DNA of 64,000 nt. Source: Corynebacterium kroppenstedtii DSM 44385 (GTDB taxonomy: Bacteria > Actinomycetota > Actinomycetes > Mycobacteriales > Mycobacteriaceae). Made by a program: the position numbers and the translations under genes. Where the stretch lies: positions 1,798,001-1,862,000 of the forward strand of contig NC_012704.1 of NCBI RefSeq assembly GCF_000023145.1, read 5' to 3'. The notes beneath the pieces are model-generated. The model was given only the letters and a program-made list of their open reading frames with translations. It had not been told where the DNA came from and did no database searches. The first letter of the stretch is position 1. Each line of letters starts with the position of its first letter. Shown here piece by piece: positions 34,940-43,927 of this stretch.

Positions 34940-36148
34940 ATGCCTTCGTTTATTGGTTCATCTGTATCGTCCGAGGCCGCAACGCTCATTGAAGACACCG
35001 TTCACTACATCACGTCGCTGCTCCCGATCACCCCGGAAACGCCACTACCAGATTTCACTCACCATTACCCGCTTTTCGACGCCACGCAACGCGAACTCGG
35101 CGCGATGCTATCCGGGCCGTGGAAAGAGAGCACGTCAACTGTTGATAGTGCGCTGGTTGGCGAGGCGGGAAACGCGTGGCATGATGGACTGGATCGTGCT
35201 GGCAAGGGGGCGGAATCGCTCCGACGCTCGGCCGAGGACGCGTCGCACGCGAGCATCCACATAGCCAGCACCCTCATCAAAGGCGCGCTCGATATCTCCG
35301 GGATTGCTAACCGATATCTCACGACCGCGACGTCACTGCTCACTGGAAGCATGAGCATCCCTATTCTTTTGGGCCCAATCCCGTTGAAGCCCGGGACCGG
35401 GATCATGCCGGCGTTGAAAAAGGCATCCGCTGAAGCGCGACACGAAGCCGACACCGCAGCGGAACGTATCAACACGGAGCTCGAAGGCGATGTTGCAGTA
35501 CTTCAGCGGTTGTTGGAGGAGCCGTCACCTGCCTTCCCGCAGTGCGAAGTGGACATACCGCCCGATCCACCGTCGGCAGCGGTAACGACCCCCGCTGGAT
35601 CCCCACCCACGCTTAACTCTGCGAATGATGTGGAGGCCGGATCACCGGGGGCGTCAGGATCATTAGGGGCGTCAACACCTGCACCGGGACCGGCGCTGAA
35701 TACCGTGCCGGGCGGCCAAGCACCTGTCGCCCAGCCACCAGCCGTTTCGACACCACCTGCTGCACCACCGCCACCATCACATGCGTCGGCCAGCGGAGCC
35801 TCACCCCAAGCACTACAAGCGGTAGAAGCCGCGCGCAGTGCCATCGGAACGCCGTACCAATGGGGAGGAAACACCCCCGGCGTCGGTCTTGACTGCTCAG
35901 GGCTCACACATTGGGCGTATGCCCAAGCAGGAGTAGACATTCCGCGGCTCGCTGAGGCGCAAACCGTCGGCACACAGGTCACCCAAGACCAACTTCTCCC
36001 CGGTGATCTTGTGGTGTGGGATGGACACGTCGCGATGTACGTCGGCGACAGCATGATGATAGAAGCAGGTGATCCCGTCCAAACCTCGCCGCTACGGACC
36101 ACCAACATGGGGATGAACTTCCTCGGCTTCTACCGGCCCACGGGGTAA
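34940..36148 (+). CDS. NlpC/P60 peptidoglycan hydrolase with helical N-terminal domain
   Basis: The 402-residue protein ends in an NlpC/P60 domain (about 295-402) with catalytic Cys319 in GLDCSGL and His363 in GHVAMYVG, so it should cleave peptide stems of peptidoglycan. The first 200 residues are helical, and a WHDGLDRAG turn recalls WXG/PPE-like proteins. They are joined to the catalytic domain by a Pro/Ala/Gly/Ser linker (about 210-290). No signal peptide or lipobox is visible, which is odd for a wall hydrolase and suggests type VII-like or other nonclassical export. It is coupled to the small protein upstream. A cell-wall hydrolase beside upp is also found in C. glutamicum. Confidence 0.88.
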   Translation: MPSFIGSSVSSEAATLIEDTVHYITSLLPITPETPLPDFTHHYPLFDATQRELGAMLSGPWKESTSTVDSALVGEAGNAWHDGLDRAGKGAESLRRSAEDASHASIHIASTLIKGALDISGIANRYLTTATSLLTGSMSIPILLGPIPLKPGTGIMPALKKASAEARHEADTAAERINTELEGDVAVLQRLLEEPSPAFPQCEVDIPPDPPSAAVTTPAGSPPTLNSANDVEAGSPGASGSLGASTPAPGPALNTVPGGQAPVAQPPAVSTPPAAPPPPSHASASGASPQALQAVEAARSAIGTPYQWGGNTPGVGLDCSGLTHWAYAQAGVDIPRLAEAQTVGTQVTQDQLLPGDLVVWDGHVAMYVGDSMMIEAGDPVQTSPLRTTNMGMNFLGFYRPTG

Positions 36149-36211
36149 CTGCCGGCGCTAACGCACCCGACCTGTTAGCACTAACGATAAAGCACGCTAC
36201 GATGAGGGATC

Positions 36212-37624
36212 ATGGCCACCGAGAGCATAATCCCAGTCCAACTGGAACTGACCAGCGGAACGTACTACACCCTATGGGCACCGTCCTGGAAAGAGAACGG
36301 TGAAGAATGGCAGGCGTTTCTCGGATCAGACGATAGCCTCTACTTCTTCACCTCCCCCGCCGAACTCTTGGCGTATATCAACTCCGGCGCACCCATCGAC
36401 CTCGCCGAGCACCCCAAGTGGCGCGCATTCCTACATAAGGACGCGGAATCACAGGCTGTTCCCACGCCCCGCCATGTCTACGACCTGGTTGCCGTTCCCG
36501 CCATGCTGGCAGAAAAACCCAGCTACGCCTCCGTCGACAAGGTCGAGCGAAACCTAGCTATGGCGCGCTCCCTCGGCCGGGTGTGCGGAATCGACCGCAT
36601 CAACGGGTTCTTCAACAGCTACTCGCTGCTCTCCAACCTCAGCCGCGGAGCTGAGCACTTTACTGGCGACGACGGCAATGGCGAATGGTCTGCCATCGGC
36701 CAAACGATTCTCTCCAACTGGGGCCCTGTCCTCGATGCCCTCGACAACGAAGCCGTGGACGATGGAGGCTTCGACGACAACGCCAGCACGTCCGGCGATG
36801 CCGCGAATGTATCGTCTACCAGCACAAGCGTCCCCGTCGGCGCACCGACCGGCGACACGGCAAGCAACGCAGGCGCAACTGGAACGCGCACCGCTCCCGT
36901 CTTCGTCACTCCCGCCATTCCCGGGAACAACCCCACCGATTCCATCAATAATGCCCAGCGCAGCATCGACGATGCTATTGCCGCACGTGAGGACCACGAA
37001 AAAGAGGTAGCCGCGGAGCGCGCCTCGCAGGCAGAGAACGATGAGGCCAGCTCCACGCCGGCCACCGACCCCTATGACTCCACCATTTGGGCGTCCGTCG
37101 GCATCGATCCGATCACGATCGTGATGAATGGGCGTACTCTCTACACCCTGCGGTGCTACATCAACGATCGCCCCGTGTTCCTCGGCAAGTTCGGCCAGAT
37201 TTACACGTTCACGTCCGGGCGCGCTCTCAGCCGCTGGATCGTCGACCATAAAGACCACGACCTGGCGACCGTTTCCACCTGGGGAGAACTCGTCAACAAA
37301 GCCAACGTCGGTGAGCTCAAGGTAGAAACGCACCCCACGAACAACTACGTCTTCACCAACTTGGCGGAGTCCATCGCCAAAGGGCCCAACGCCGTCGATA
37401 CCGACCAGCTCGGCCAGGCCTACGAAGTCATTGCCGATGCTTCCGACTGGGCAGAGGACGACGCCGTGAACTCCGTACTCCTCGCCGTGCCCGAGCTGCA
37501 GGAATACATCTCGTACATGCTGGGTACGTCATCGAATTACCTCCCCTCGGCGCCGTACGACACCGAGGCCGACGGATGGCGTCGCCTGGAAGAAACGCTG
37601 AGCGAACGGTTCAGCAAGTCCTAG
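36212..37624 (+). CDS. Conserved corynebacterial protein with two copies of a small domain
   Basis: A 470-residue soluble protein. An N-terminal unit (about 17-75: YYTLWAPSW, EWQAFLGSDDSLYFFTSPAELLAYI) is echoed by a C-terminal unit (about 306-365: LYTLRCYIN, PVFLGKFGQIYTFTSGRALSRWIV). So it looks like an ancient domain duplication around a low-complexity Ser/Thr/Gly centre (about 185-260). Databases sometimes label such proteins primosomal, which I cannot support. TACGAT lies 8 bp before the ATG, and GAGGG could also serve as ribosome-binding site. Its function is unknown. Confidence 0.8.
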   Translation: MATESIIPVQLELTSGTYYTLWAPSWKENGEEWQAFLGSDDSLYFFTSPAELLAYINSGAPIDLAEHPKWRAFLHKDAESQAVPTPRHVYDLVAVPAMLAEKPSYASVDKVERNLAMARSLGRVCGIDRINGFFNSYSLLSNLSRGAEHFTGDDGNGEWSAIGQTILSNWGPVLDALDNEAVDDGGFDDNASTSGDAANVSSTSTSVPVGAPTGDTASNAGATGTRTAPVFVTPAIPGNNPTDSINNAQRSIDDAIAAREDHEKEVAAERASQAENDEASSTPATDPYDSTIWASVGIDPITIVMNGRTLYTLRCYINDRPVFLGKFGQIYTFTSGRALSRWIVDHKDHDLATVSTWGELVNKANVGELKVETHPTNNYVFTNLAESIAKGPNAVDTDQLGQAYEVIADASDWAEDDAVNSVLLAVPELQEYISYMLGTSSNYLPSAPYDTEADGWRRLEETLSERFSKS

Positions 37625-37664
37625 GCGCGGACCTAAAACCCACGCGCGGGCTAGGCGCGGACCT
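37621..37664. repeat. 14-bp direct repeat spanning two convergent stop codons
   Basis: CTAGGCGCGGACCT occurs at 37621-37634 and again at 37651-37664. The first copy contains the TAG of the plus-strand gene; the second contains the TAG of the convergent ABC ATPase gene, read on the other strand. Confidence 0.8.
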
Positions 37665-38493
37665 GCCCGAGCTCGTGGGATAGGGATTCGAGCTCCTCAC
37701 CGCCAGCCATTTGCGCGGTGAGCTGCTCCAACGTGATGTCCTGGCGGCCCGCATCCAACTGCATGCGACCGTGCCCCAGCAACACAAAGTGGTCCCCCAC
37801 CAAATAGGCGTGATGAGGGTTGTGGGTGATCAAGATAACGCCCAGCCCCCGTTCCTTCGCCTGCTGAACAAACCGCAGCACCATGCCCGACTGCTTCACG
37901 CCCAGCGCGGCCGTTGGCTCATCCAGAATGATCGCCCGCGCACCAAAGTGAACCGCTCGAGCGATCGCCACAACCTGGCGCTGCCCACCGGACAACGTCG
38001 AAATCGGCACCGTCACGTCGGGGAGATCAATGCCCATCGACTTCAGCGCAGTGTCGGTGGTCTTTTTCATGTGCTCCGCGTCCAAGGGAGCAACCATGCC
38101 CAGCCAGTTCGGCCCGCGAACCACCTCGTGCCCGAGGTAGAAATTGCGCCACACCGGCATATCCGGCACCACTGCCAAATCCTGGAAGACGGTGGAAATA
38201 CCGCGGGCAATAGCGTCCTTCGGGGACTTCAGCGCAACGGTCTCGCCGTCGATAAGAACACGTCCCTCGGTGGGTTTGTGCAGGCCCGATAGCGTCTTGA
38301 TCAGCGTCGACTTGCCGGCACCATTGTCGCCTAGCACGCAGGTCACCTCGCCGGCATAGACAGACAGCGTCATGTGCGAGAGCGCGACGTGCGTCCCATA
38401 GGCCTTGGTGACGTCGTCAAGCGCGAGGATCGGGGTCCGTGACTCGGCCGACGGCGACGGGGTTGCGGGTGGTGTCATCGCGGTATCGCTCAT
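37651..38493 (-). CDS. Sugar-type ABC importer, single ATPase domain (RbsA/FrcA-like)
   Basis: The 280-residue ATPase energises the importer encoded upstream. Walker A is GDNGAGKST, signature LSGGQRQVVA, Walker B AIILDEPTAALG. It has only one ATPase domain, like FrcA and unlike two-domain RbsA, so it should act as a dimer. The N-terminal 25 residues are Pro/Thr/Ser-rich. The start at 38493 overlaps the permease stop (ATGA), with AAAAGGAA upstream. It is the last gene of a three-gene operon. Confidence 0.92.
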   Translation of the reverse strand: MSDTAMTPPATPSPSAESRTPILALDDVTKAYGTHVALSHMTLSVYAGEVTCVLGDNGAGKSTLIKTLSGLHKPTEGRVLIDGETVALKSPKDAIARGISTVFQDLAVVPDMPVWRNFYLGHEVVRGPNWLGMVAPLDAEHMKKTTDTALKSMGIDLPDVTVPISTLSGGQRQVVAIARAVHFGARAIILDEPTAALGVKQSGMVLRFVQQAKERGLGVILITHNPHHAYLVGDHFVLLGHGRMQLDAGRQDITLEQLTAQMAGGEELESLSHELGQVRA

Positions 38494-39554
38494 CGTGTGC
38501 TGTTCCTTTTCTCCATGGCTCGGTTCGACAGCACCGCCAGCAACAGCATGGCCCCGAGGAAGAACTTGAACCAATCGGGGTTCCAGCCCGCGTACACAAT
38601 GCCCTGGTTGATCATGCCGAAAATGAACGCGCCGATTGCCGTGCCGATCGCGGTTCCTTTTCCGCCCTTCATCGACACCCCACCGATGACGGCGCCGATA
38701 ATGTACAAAAACTCATTGCCGACGCCCTGCCCTGCCTGGACGGAGTCGAAGGCGAAGAGCGTGTGCATACCGACGAACCACGCAGCGACCGACACCCCGA
38801 TGAAAAGGAGCACTTTGACCCGGGTCACGGGGATGCCTTGTGCGCGGGCGGAGTTGTGGTCGCCACCGACGGCGAAAATCCAGTTGCCGAAACGAGTGGA
38901 ATACAGGACGTAGGTCGCGATGGCGACGAAGACGAGCCACCAAAGCACCGTGATCTTCACCGACACCGAGCCGATGGTGATGGACGACGCAAATACGTCT
39001 TTGGCGCTGCCGAAACCCTGCATGTCCGAGATCGACGGCGTCGAGACCGCGTTGGTGACCCACTTAGTGATCGCCAAGTTGAGGCCCTGAAGCATGAGGA
39101 AGCTGGCCAGAGTGATGAGGAAGCTGTCTAGCCCCGTCTTCATCACCAACACACCGTTGAACGTGCCGATCGCCACGGCGATCAGCAGTGACAACACCAC
39201 GCCGGTCCATGAGTTGAGGTGCCAGTTGTAGTTCATCATCGTGGCGGCCAACGCGCCCGTGGTGACGGCCACACCGGAGGATAGGTCGAACTCGCCGCCG
39301 ATCATGAGTAAGCCGACAGCCAAGGACATGATGCCGATGGTCGACGACGCATAGAGCACCGTCGAGAATGCGGCGAAAGAGCGGAACGACGGGGCCACCG
39401 CCATGAACAAGGCGAAGACAATGACAGCACCCAAGATGGAGGCTGCTTCCGGCCTCATGAGGGTTCGCTGCCACAAAGGCCGCCGCGCCGGTACGGACGA
39501 TTCAGACGTCGGTGCGGATTCAGTGGCCGGCACAGATTCAGACGCTGTCGTCAT
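38490..39554 (-). CDS. ABC sugar-type permease (RbsC/FrcC-like)
   Basis: A 354-residue membrane protein with about 8-10 helices of the branched-chain/ribose permease family. Marks are IGIMSLAVGLLMIGGEFDLSSG and FAVGGDHNSARAQGIPVTRVKVLLF, the EAA-like coupling region. The first 30 residues are Ser/Thr/Glu-rich and cytosolic. It overlaps both neighbours by 4 bp. The substrate is not determined; ribose, fructose, inositol and related sugars are typical for the family. Confidence 0.93.
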   Translation of the reverse strand: MTTASESVPATESAPTSESSVPARRPLWQRTLMRPEAASILGAVIVFALFMAVAPSFRSFAAFSTVLYASSTIGIMSLAVGLLMIGGEFDLSSGVAVTTGALAATMMNYNWHLNSWTGVVLSLLIAVAIGTFNGVLVMKTGLDSFLITLASFLMLQGLNLAITKWVTNAVSTPSISDMQGFGSAKDVFASSITIGSVSVKITVLWWLVFVAIATYVLYSTRFGNWIFAVGGDHNSARAQGIPVTRVKVLLFIGVSVAAWFVGMHTLFAFDSVQAGQGVGNEFLYIIGAVIGGVSMKGGKGTAIGTAIGAFIFGMINQGIVYAGWNPDWFKFFLGAMLLLAVLSNRAMEKRNSTR

Positions 39555-40552
39555 CGCAGCCCCTCCTTAGCAGCATCCGCAATGGAATCCACGTTGGAGG
39601 AATCGACGAAGGATGGCCCCGAGTACACCGGACGGCCGCCTCCGATCGATGTCCCGTTGCGTTTGTGCAGCCACAACGAGTCCACGGCCATGTACCCCTG
39701 CAAATACGGTTGCTGGTCCACGGCGAATTGAACGTTGCCCGATTTAATGGCGTTGACCAGTTCCGCATTGGTATCAAAGGTGGCGATTTTGGCCTGCGAA
39801 CCGGCGTCGCGGGCAGCATCCACCGCGCGGAGTGCGACCGGCGCAACCAGCCCCATCACCCAGTCAATGCTGTGATCCTGCGCGAGTTTCGATTCGATGG
39901 TGGCCTGCGCCGAGGGCAAATCTTGCCCATTAACGTAGAGGATCTCCGTATTCACTTTGTCTTTAATGCCACCGCAACGGGCTTCCTGGCTGGAATTGCC
40001 CTGCTCGTGAATGACGCACAAGGTGTGCTGGGCGCCTTGTTCTTTGAGCTTGTCGCCCACCGCTTCTCCAGCAACTTTCTCGTCCTGACCGAAGAACCCT
40101 TTCAGGCCGTACTTCTGCCAGACATCCATCCCGGCGTTCAACCCGACTGCCGGAATCTTCGCATCGTCGGCCTTCTTGGCGACGGGCCCGATGGCCTCCG
40201 GGTTCGGCATGGTGACAGCGATCCCGTCCACCTTGGAGTCGATCGCGTTCTGGACCAGATTCGCCTGGTTCGGCGCTTGGGGGTCGGAGGAATACCTGAA
40301 ATCAACGTTGTCTTTTTTCGCGGCGTCCTCGGCACCTTTGCGCACGAGGTCCCAGAAGGTATCCCCAGGCGCACCGTGGGTGACCATCGCCACCGTCATA
40401 CGGGGAGTATCGACGGTTCCTCCCCCACCGGAGCTTCCGGAACTCCGGGGCGCTCCGCCGGTGGATGAGCATGCCGCGCCCGCAACAGCTACGGCGCCAA
40501 CCACGAGGGCGACGGCACACCGTCGAACGGTGTAAGAGACACGGTGGTGCAC
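39551..40552 (-). CDS. ABC sugar-type substrate-binding lipoprotein (RbsB-like)
   Basis: A 333-residue periplasmic-binding-protein-fold lipoprotein. The signal peptide ends in a lipobox (AGAAC, Cys28), followed by a Gly/Ser linker. The mature part has MTVAMVTHGAPGDTFWDLVRKGAEDAA at the start and the DGIAVTMPNPEAI loop, typical of the RbsB group. The adjacent adenosine deaminase gene raises the possibility of a nucleoside or ribose substrate. The GTG start at 40552 has a weak ribosome-binding site. It leads the operon, behind a clear promoter and operator. Confidence 0.92.
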   Translation of the reverse strand: MHHRVSYTVRRCAVALVVGAVAVAGAACSSTGGAPRSSGSSGGGGTVDTPRMTVAMVTHGAPGDTFWDLVRKGAEDAAKKDNVDFRYSSDPQAPNQANLVQNAIDSKVDGIAVTMPNPEAIGPVAKKADDAKIPAVGLNAGMDVWQKYGLKGFFGQDEKVAGEAVGDKLKEQGAQHTLCVIHEQGNSSQEARCGGIKDKVNTEILYVNGQDLPSAQATIESKLAQDHSIDWVMGLVAPVALRAVDAARDAGSQAKIATFDTNAELVNAIKSGNVQFAVDQQPYLQGYMAVDSLWLHKRNGTSIGGGRPVYSGPSFVDSSNVDSIADAAKEGLR

Positions 40553-40636
40553 AGGTATCCCGATCCTTATGAGTGTCAGTGGTTAGATCCCGTCACCCGC
40601 GGCTGCGAATAACGGACATGTCTGATCAATCTCGCT

Positions 40637-40665
40637 ATTTCACCCGCCTCAGTGGGGGTGGTCAA
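40637..40665 (-). promoter_or_regulatory. Promoter of the sugar-type ABC operon
   Basis: On the minus strand TTGACC (40660-40665), a 17-bp spacer and TGAAAT (40637-40642) form a good promoter about 85 bp upstream of the binding-protein gene. Confidence 0.6.
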
Positions 40666-40690
40666 ATCTGTTTCTGCTGGTGTTGAACGA

Positions 40691-40705
40691 TTCAGATAAT
40701 CTGAA
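40691..40705. promoter_or_regulatory. Perfect 15-bp palindrome, operator candidate
   Basis: TTCAGATAATCTGAA is a perfect palindrome around a central A, about 26 bp upstream of the -35 of the ABC operon promoter. A further half-site-like GTTGAAC lies next to it (40682-40688). No regulator gene is adjacent, so a distant GntR- or LacI-type regulator is presumed. Confidence 0.6.
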
Positions 40706-40812
40706 CAGGGATAGCTGTGACCAGTTAGCGTCACTTTTTACCCCCTTTTGCCCCGCGCCCTGTAGCTCGCCTCAGGCCAGCTATTCACGCCTATTACTTG
40801 CGCTCGTCGGGA

Positions 40813-42231
40813 TTATTCACGCTTATCTGAACCGAGATCGCCTAAATCTAATCCGTCCAGACCGGCGAGTCCGTCAATGTCGTCGAGGCCTAAATCACCC
40901 AGATCGATATTTAATGTGTCCGCGCCCAAGTGGTTATGCCCATGGGCTCCATGAGCGTGGTCATGCGAGTGCCCCTCAGGATCGTGCTCGTCAGCACCAT
41001 CGTCGTGGTGGCTGGAGCCGTCGGTTCGGCTAGTGCCCCTCATATCGGGATCACCAACCAGTTCCTCATACGCCGGGATGATCAGATCTCTGGCCAGGCG
41101 CTGCCGATCCGGCAGGGGGAGGAATGCTGCATCCATCGCGTTCAGGGTCAGGTGCAGCAGCTCGTCGTAACCGAAATCAAAACACTCGCCGAGCAGCAGC
41201 ATTTCATCGGTCATCGTCGTGCCGGACACTGTCCGGTTATCTGTGTTCACGGTGCAGGTAAAACCCAGCTCATACAAAAGCGACAAGGGGTGATCCTCCA
41301 TCGAGTCGACCAGTCCGGTCTGACGGTTCGACGTCGGGCACAGTTCCAAGGCAACAGTGCGGTCACGAACTCGAGCAGCCACAGGGCCCAATTCGATCCC
41401 GTCGAGGGACGCGCCGAAATCTTCGTAAATGCGAGCACCATGTCCGATACGCGACGCACCCAGGGCTAATGCGTCCTTCATCGACCCCACTCCGTCCGCT
41501 TCGCCCGCGTGGATCGTGAACGGAACGAGGTTTTCACGGAGCAGCTCCAATGCTTCAGCATGCTCACGGACCGAGAACCCTTCTTCCGGGCCTGCCAAAT
41601 CAAAGCCGACAACATATCCGGACCCATCACCCGCATTATCGACGACGAGGCGCGCGATCTCCGTGGACCGATTGTTGTTCCTCATCGCGCACAGAATGAG
41701 CCGCGCGACGATCGGATTGTCCTCCGCGGCAGCACTCTGTTCACCAGTGCGAACACCGGCGATCGCGGCGTCGACAATGTGTTGAAGATCTAGCCCCTGC
41801 TCCTGGTGCTGTTCCGGCGCGAAACGGAGTTCCGCATACACAACGCCATCGCGGGCAAGGTCTTCGACGGCTTCGCGGGTCACGCGCTCGATAGCGTCGG
41901 CTGTTTGCATGACGGCGGTCGTGTGGGCGAATAATTGCAGGTACGACGGGAGATCCCCCGATTCGGCGGACGTGCGGAACCACTCCTCTAATGCGTCAGC
42001 GCGCGCGTCCTCGGGCTGAGACATGATGGCGTCCGGTAACCCGGAGTAGCCAGACTTCTGAGCAAGGTCGAGCAGCGTGGAAGGCCTCAGACCACCATCG
42101 ATGTGGTCATGAAGCTCCACCTTGGGCAGCTGGGCGACCGTGTCACGATCGAGAGTTTTATGATCCGGACTAATCGATGGGCGCGGCCCCATGCTGGCGG
42201 AATACGGTGATTTCTGCGCGTTCATTGCCAT
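40813..42231 (-). CDS. add: Adenosine deaminase with His-rich and acidic Gly-Leu-Asp tail
   Basis: The enzyme deaminates adenosine to inosine using one zinc. Zinc and catalytic motifs are PKVELHDHIDGGLRP near the start, FTIHAGEADG, RIGHGARI, and TVNTDNRTVSGT. The catalytic part ends near residue 397. A 75-residue tail follows: a stretch with about ten His (about 408-434), then repeated Leu-Gly-Asp-Leu and Gly-Leu-Asp units (about 438-468). Adenosine deaminases are usually 330-370 residues, so 472 is unusual. The ATG at 42231 has TAGCCT 7 bp upstream (leaderless). It is divergent from dacA. Confidence 0.93.
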   Translation of the reverse strand: MAMNAQKSPYSASMGPRPSISPDHKTLDRDTVAQLPKVELHDHIDGGLRPSTLLDLAQKSGYSGLPDAIMSQPEDARADALEEWFRTSAESGDLPSYLQLFAHTTAVMQTADAIERVTREAVEDLARDGVVYAELRFAPEQHQEQGLDLQHIVDAAIAGVRTGEQSAAAEDNPIVARLILCAMRNNNRSTEIARLVVDNAGDGSGYVVGFDLAGPEEGFSVREHAEALELLRENLVPFTIHAGEADGVGSMKDALALGASRIGHGARIYEDFGASLDGIELGPVAARVRDRTVALELCPTSNRQTGLVDSMEDHPLSLLYELGFTCTVNTDNRTVSGTTMTDEMLLLGECFDFGYDELLHLTLNAMDAAFLPLPDRQRLARDLIIPAYEELVGDPDMRGTSRTDGSSHHDDGADEHDPEGHSHDHAHGAHGHNHLGADTLNIDLGDLGLDDIDGLAGLDGLDLGDLGSDKRE

Positions 42232-42349
42232 AGGGTTCAGGCTAGCCGATGGGTAGGACATGCCGTCGAGGCCGCAACATTGGCGCAACCTGGCTGCACT
42301 CCGAAGTATCATATATATTCAGGGCCTAGTTTTCCTAAGATGCTAGATT

Positions 42350-43774
42350 ATGGCTTCCCAGCGCTTTGCTCCCCACCCTCAACGGTCCGCACACCAGCGG
42401 CCCGTACAATCGCCGACCACTCTCCGGCGAACCATCGTGGCCAGCACGGTGAGCATCGCGCTGGGCTTCACCTCGTTTATGCCGGGGACGGGATTGGCCA
42501 CACCGCCAGCAGCGGCAACCCCGGCTGCGGCGTCGGCACCCTCGGTGTCGGTGTTAGCCCAGGATGAGACCACTCCAACTCGTCCGATTGACCCGAACTG
42601 GATCCCCGTCGAAGCACCCCCTGACCAGCCACTACCCGACGATCCGACTCTTCACACCGAGTCTTGTCCCTTCCGGGAGCACACTCCCCCGGCCGTCGAT
42701 GAGTCCGAAACGGTCCAACCCGGTGGCACCAGCCCCACCCCCATGCCGGTCAACACGGACCCCGAGGGCGGCAAAAAACTGCAGTCCTGCGGCGTCATTG
42801 TTCCGGAGGGGTTTAAGGTTCCCGAGCGACTCACTGTCGGATCATGGCTTATTTACGACGTCGACTCGGGCGATGTTATTGCCGCCAAGGACCCACATGG
42901 GCGGTACCGGCCGGCCTCCATTTTTAAAGTGTTGTTAGCTCGCGAAGCCATTGATCGTTTACCGCTGGATAGGGTTTTAACGGCCACTCAAGAGGATGCC
43001 AATATGGAGGGTTCTCATGCTGGAATTGGTCCGGACGGGAAATATACGGTGAGGCAGGCGCTGCAGGGGCTGCTGATGCGATCCGGTAATGACTGTGCCC
43101 ATCTGCTCATGCGCGCCTTGGGTGGAGAGAAAAAAGTCCTGGCTGACTTGCAGAAACGAGCCGACGGGTCGGGCACGCAGGACACTCGGGTGACGTCGTA
43201 TTCGGGGCTCGACGCGCCGGGGTTACAAACATCCGCCTACGATTTGGCGCTGCTGTATCGCGAAGCGTTCCACAACAAGACGTTTAACGAAATAGTCAAT
43301 ACGAAACTGGTTGATTTCCCCGGCTATCAAGATAATCCTGGTTTCCAAATCTCTAACGATAATGAGATGCTCTTCACCTATGAAGGGGCTTTTGGTGGGA
43401 AAACCGGGTTCACCGACGACGCCCGCCACACGTATTCCGGTGGCGCAGAGCGTAACGGGCGGAAACTAGCGGTCATCGAGCTGAACGCCACCAACGCTGC
43501 CGGAAAAGGGTGGGATCAAGCCACGAGGCTTCTTGACGCGGCGTGGCCCGTTCACGATTCCGTGGGGTATCTGGTCGGCTCCCCTGCTGCCGAGAAAGTG
43601 GGGAAGAATGATGGTCAGTTTGCTGGGGAAACCGTTGCCGAAGACCAGTCCGCGCCCCATCGTGGAAACGAGCTGCGGCGGCACCCGAAGGCGTTTGCTA
43701 TCACATCTGGAATTGCCGCGCTCGTTATTGCCGGCGCAATCTGGAGTGTGCGACGCGGTCGGCGTCGGAAATGA
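42350..43774 (+). CDS. dacA: D-alanyl-D-alanine carboxypeptidase (peptidase S11)
   Basis: A 474-residue penicillin-binding protein that trims the terminal D-Ala from peptidoglycan stems. Active-site motifs are SIFK (Ser190 to Lys193), the SGN triad in RSGNDCA, and KTG in GGKTGFTDD. A signal-anchor helix lies at about 27-48, a Pro/Thr-rich wall-spanning stretch at about 60-130, and a C-terminal membrane helix with a basic tail (RRGRRRK) holds it in the membrane. TAAGAT lies 8 bp before the ATG. Synteny with upp, yihY and trpS is as in other corynebacteria. Confidence 0.93.
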   Translation: MASQRFAPHPQRSAHQRPVQSPTTLRRTIVASTVSIALGFTSFMPGTGLATPPAAATPAAASAPSVSVLAQDETTPTRPIDPNWIPVEAPPDQPLPDDPTLHTESCPFREHTPPAVDESETVQPGGTSPTPMPVNTDPEGGKKLQSCGVIVPEGFKVPERLTVGSWLIYDVDSGDVIAAKDPHGRYRPASIFKVLLAREAIDRLPLDRVLTATQEDANMEGSHAGIGPDGKYTVRQALQGLLMRSGNDCAHLLMRALGGEKKVLADLQKRADGSGTQDTRVTSYSGLDAPGLQTSAYDLALLYREAFHNKTFNEIVNTKLVDFPGYQDNPGFQISNDNEMLFTYEGAFGGKTGFTDDARHTYSGGAERNGRKLAVIELNATNAAGKGWDQATRLLDAAWPVHDSVGYLVGSPAAEKVGKNDGQFAGETVAEDQSAPHRGNELRRHPKAFAITSGIAALVIAGAIWSVRRGRRRK

Positions 43775-43927
43775 TAATTGTGCACATGCCCGGCCGCTAG
43801 ATATAGCTCATACCCGGGATTCACACATCGTAAACAAATCGTTATTTTTATTCTTTTTTTATCACAATTGGCGCATAGTTGAGCATTCTGTTTACGTTAA
43901 AACGTCGCAGTGATTAAGTTGTCAGGT

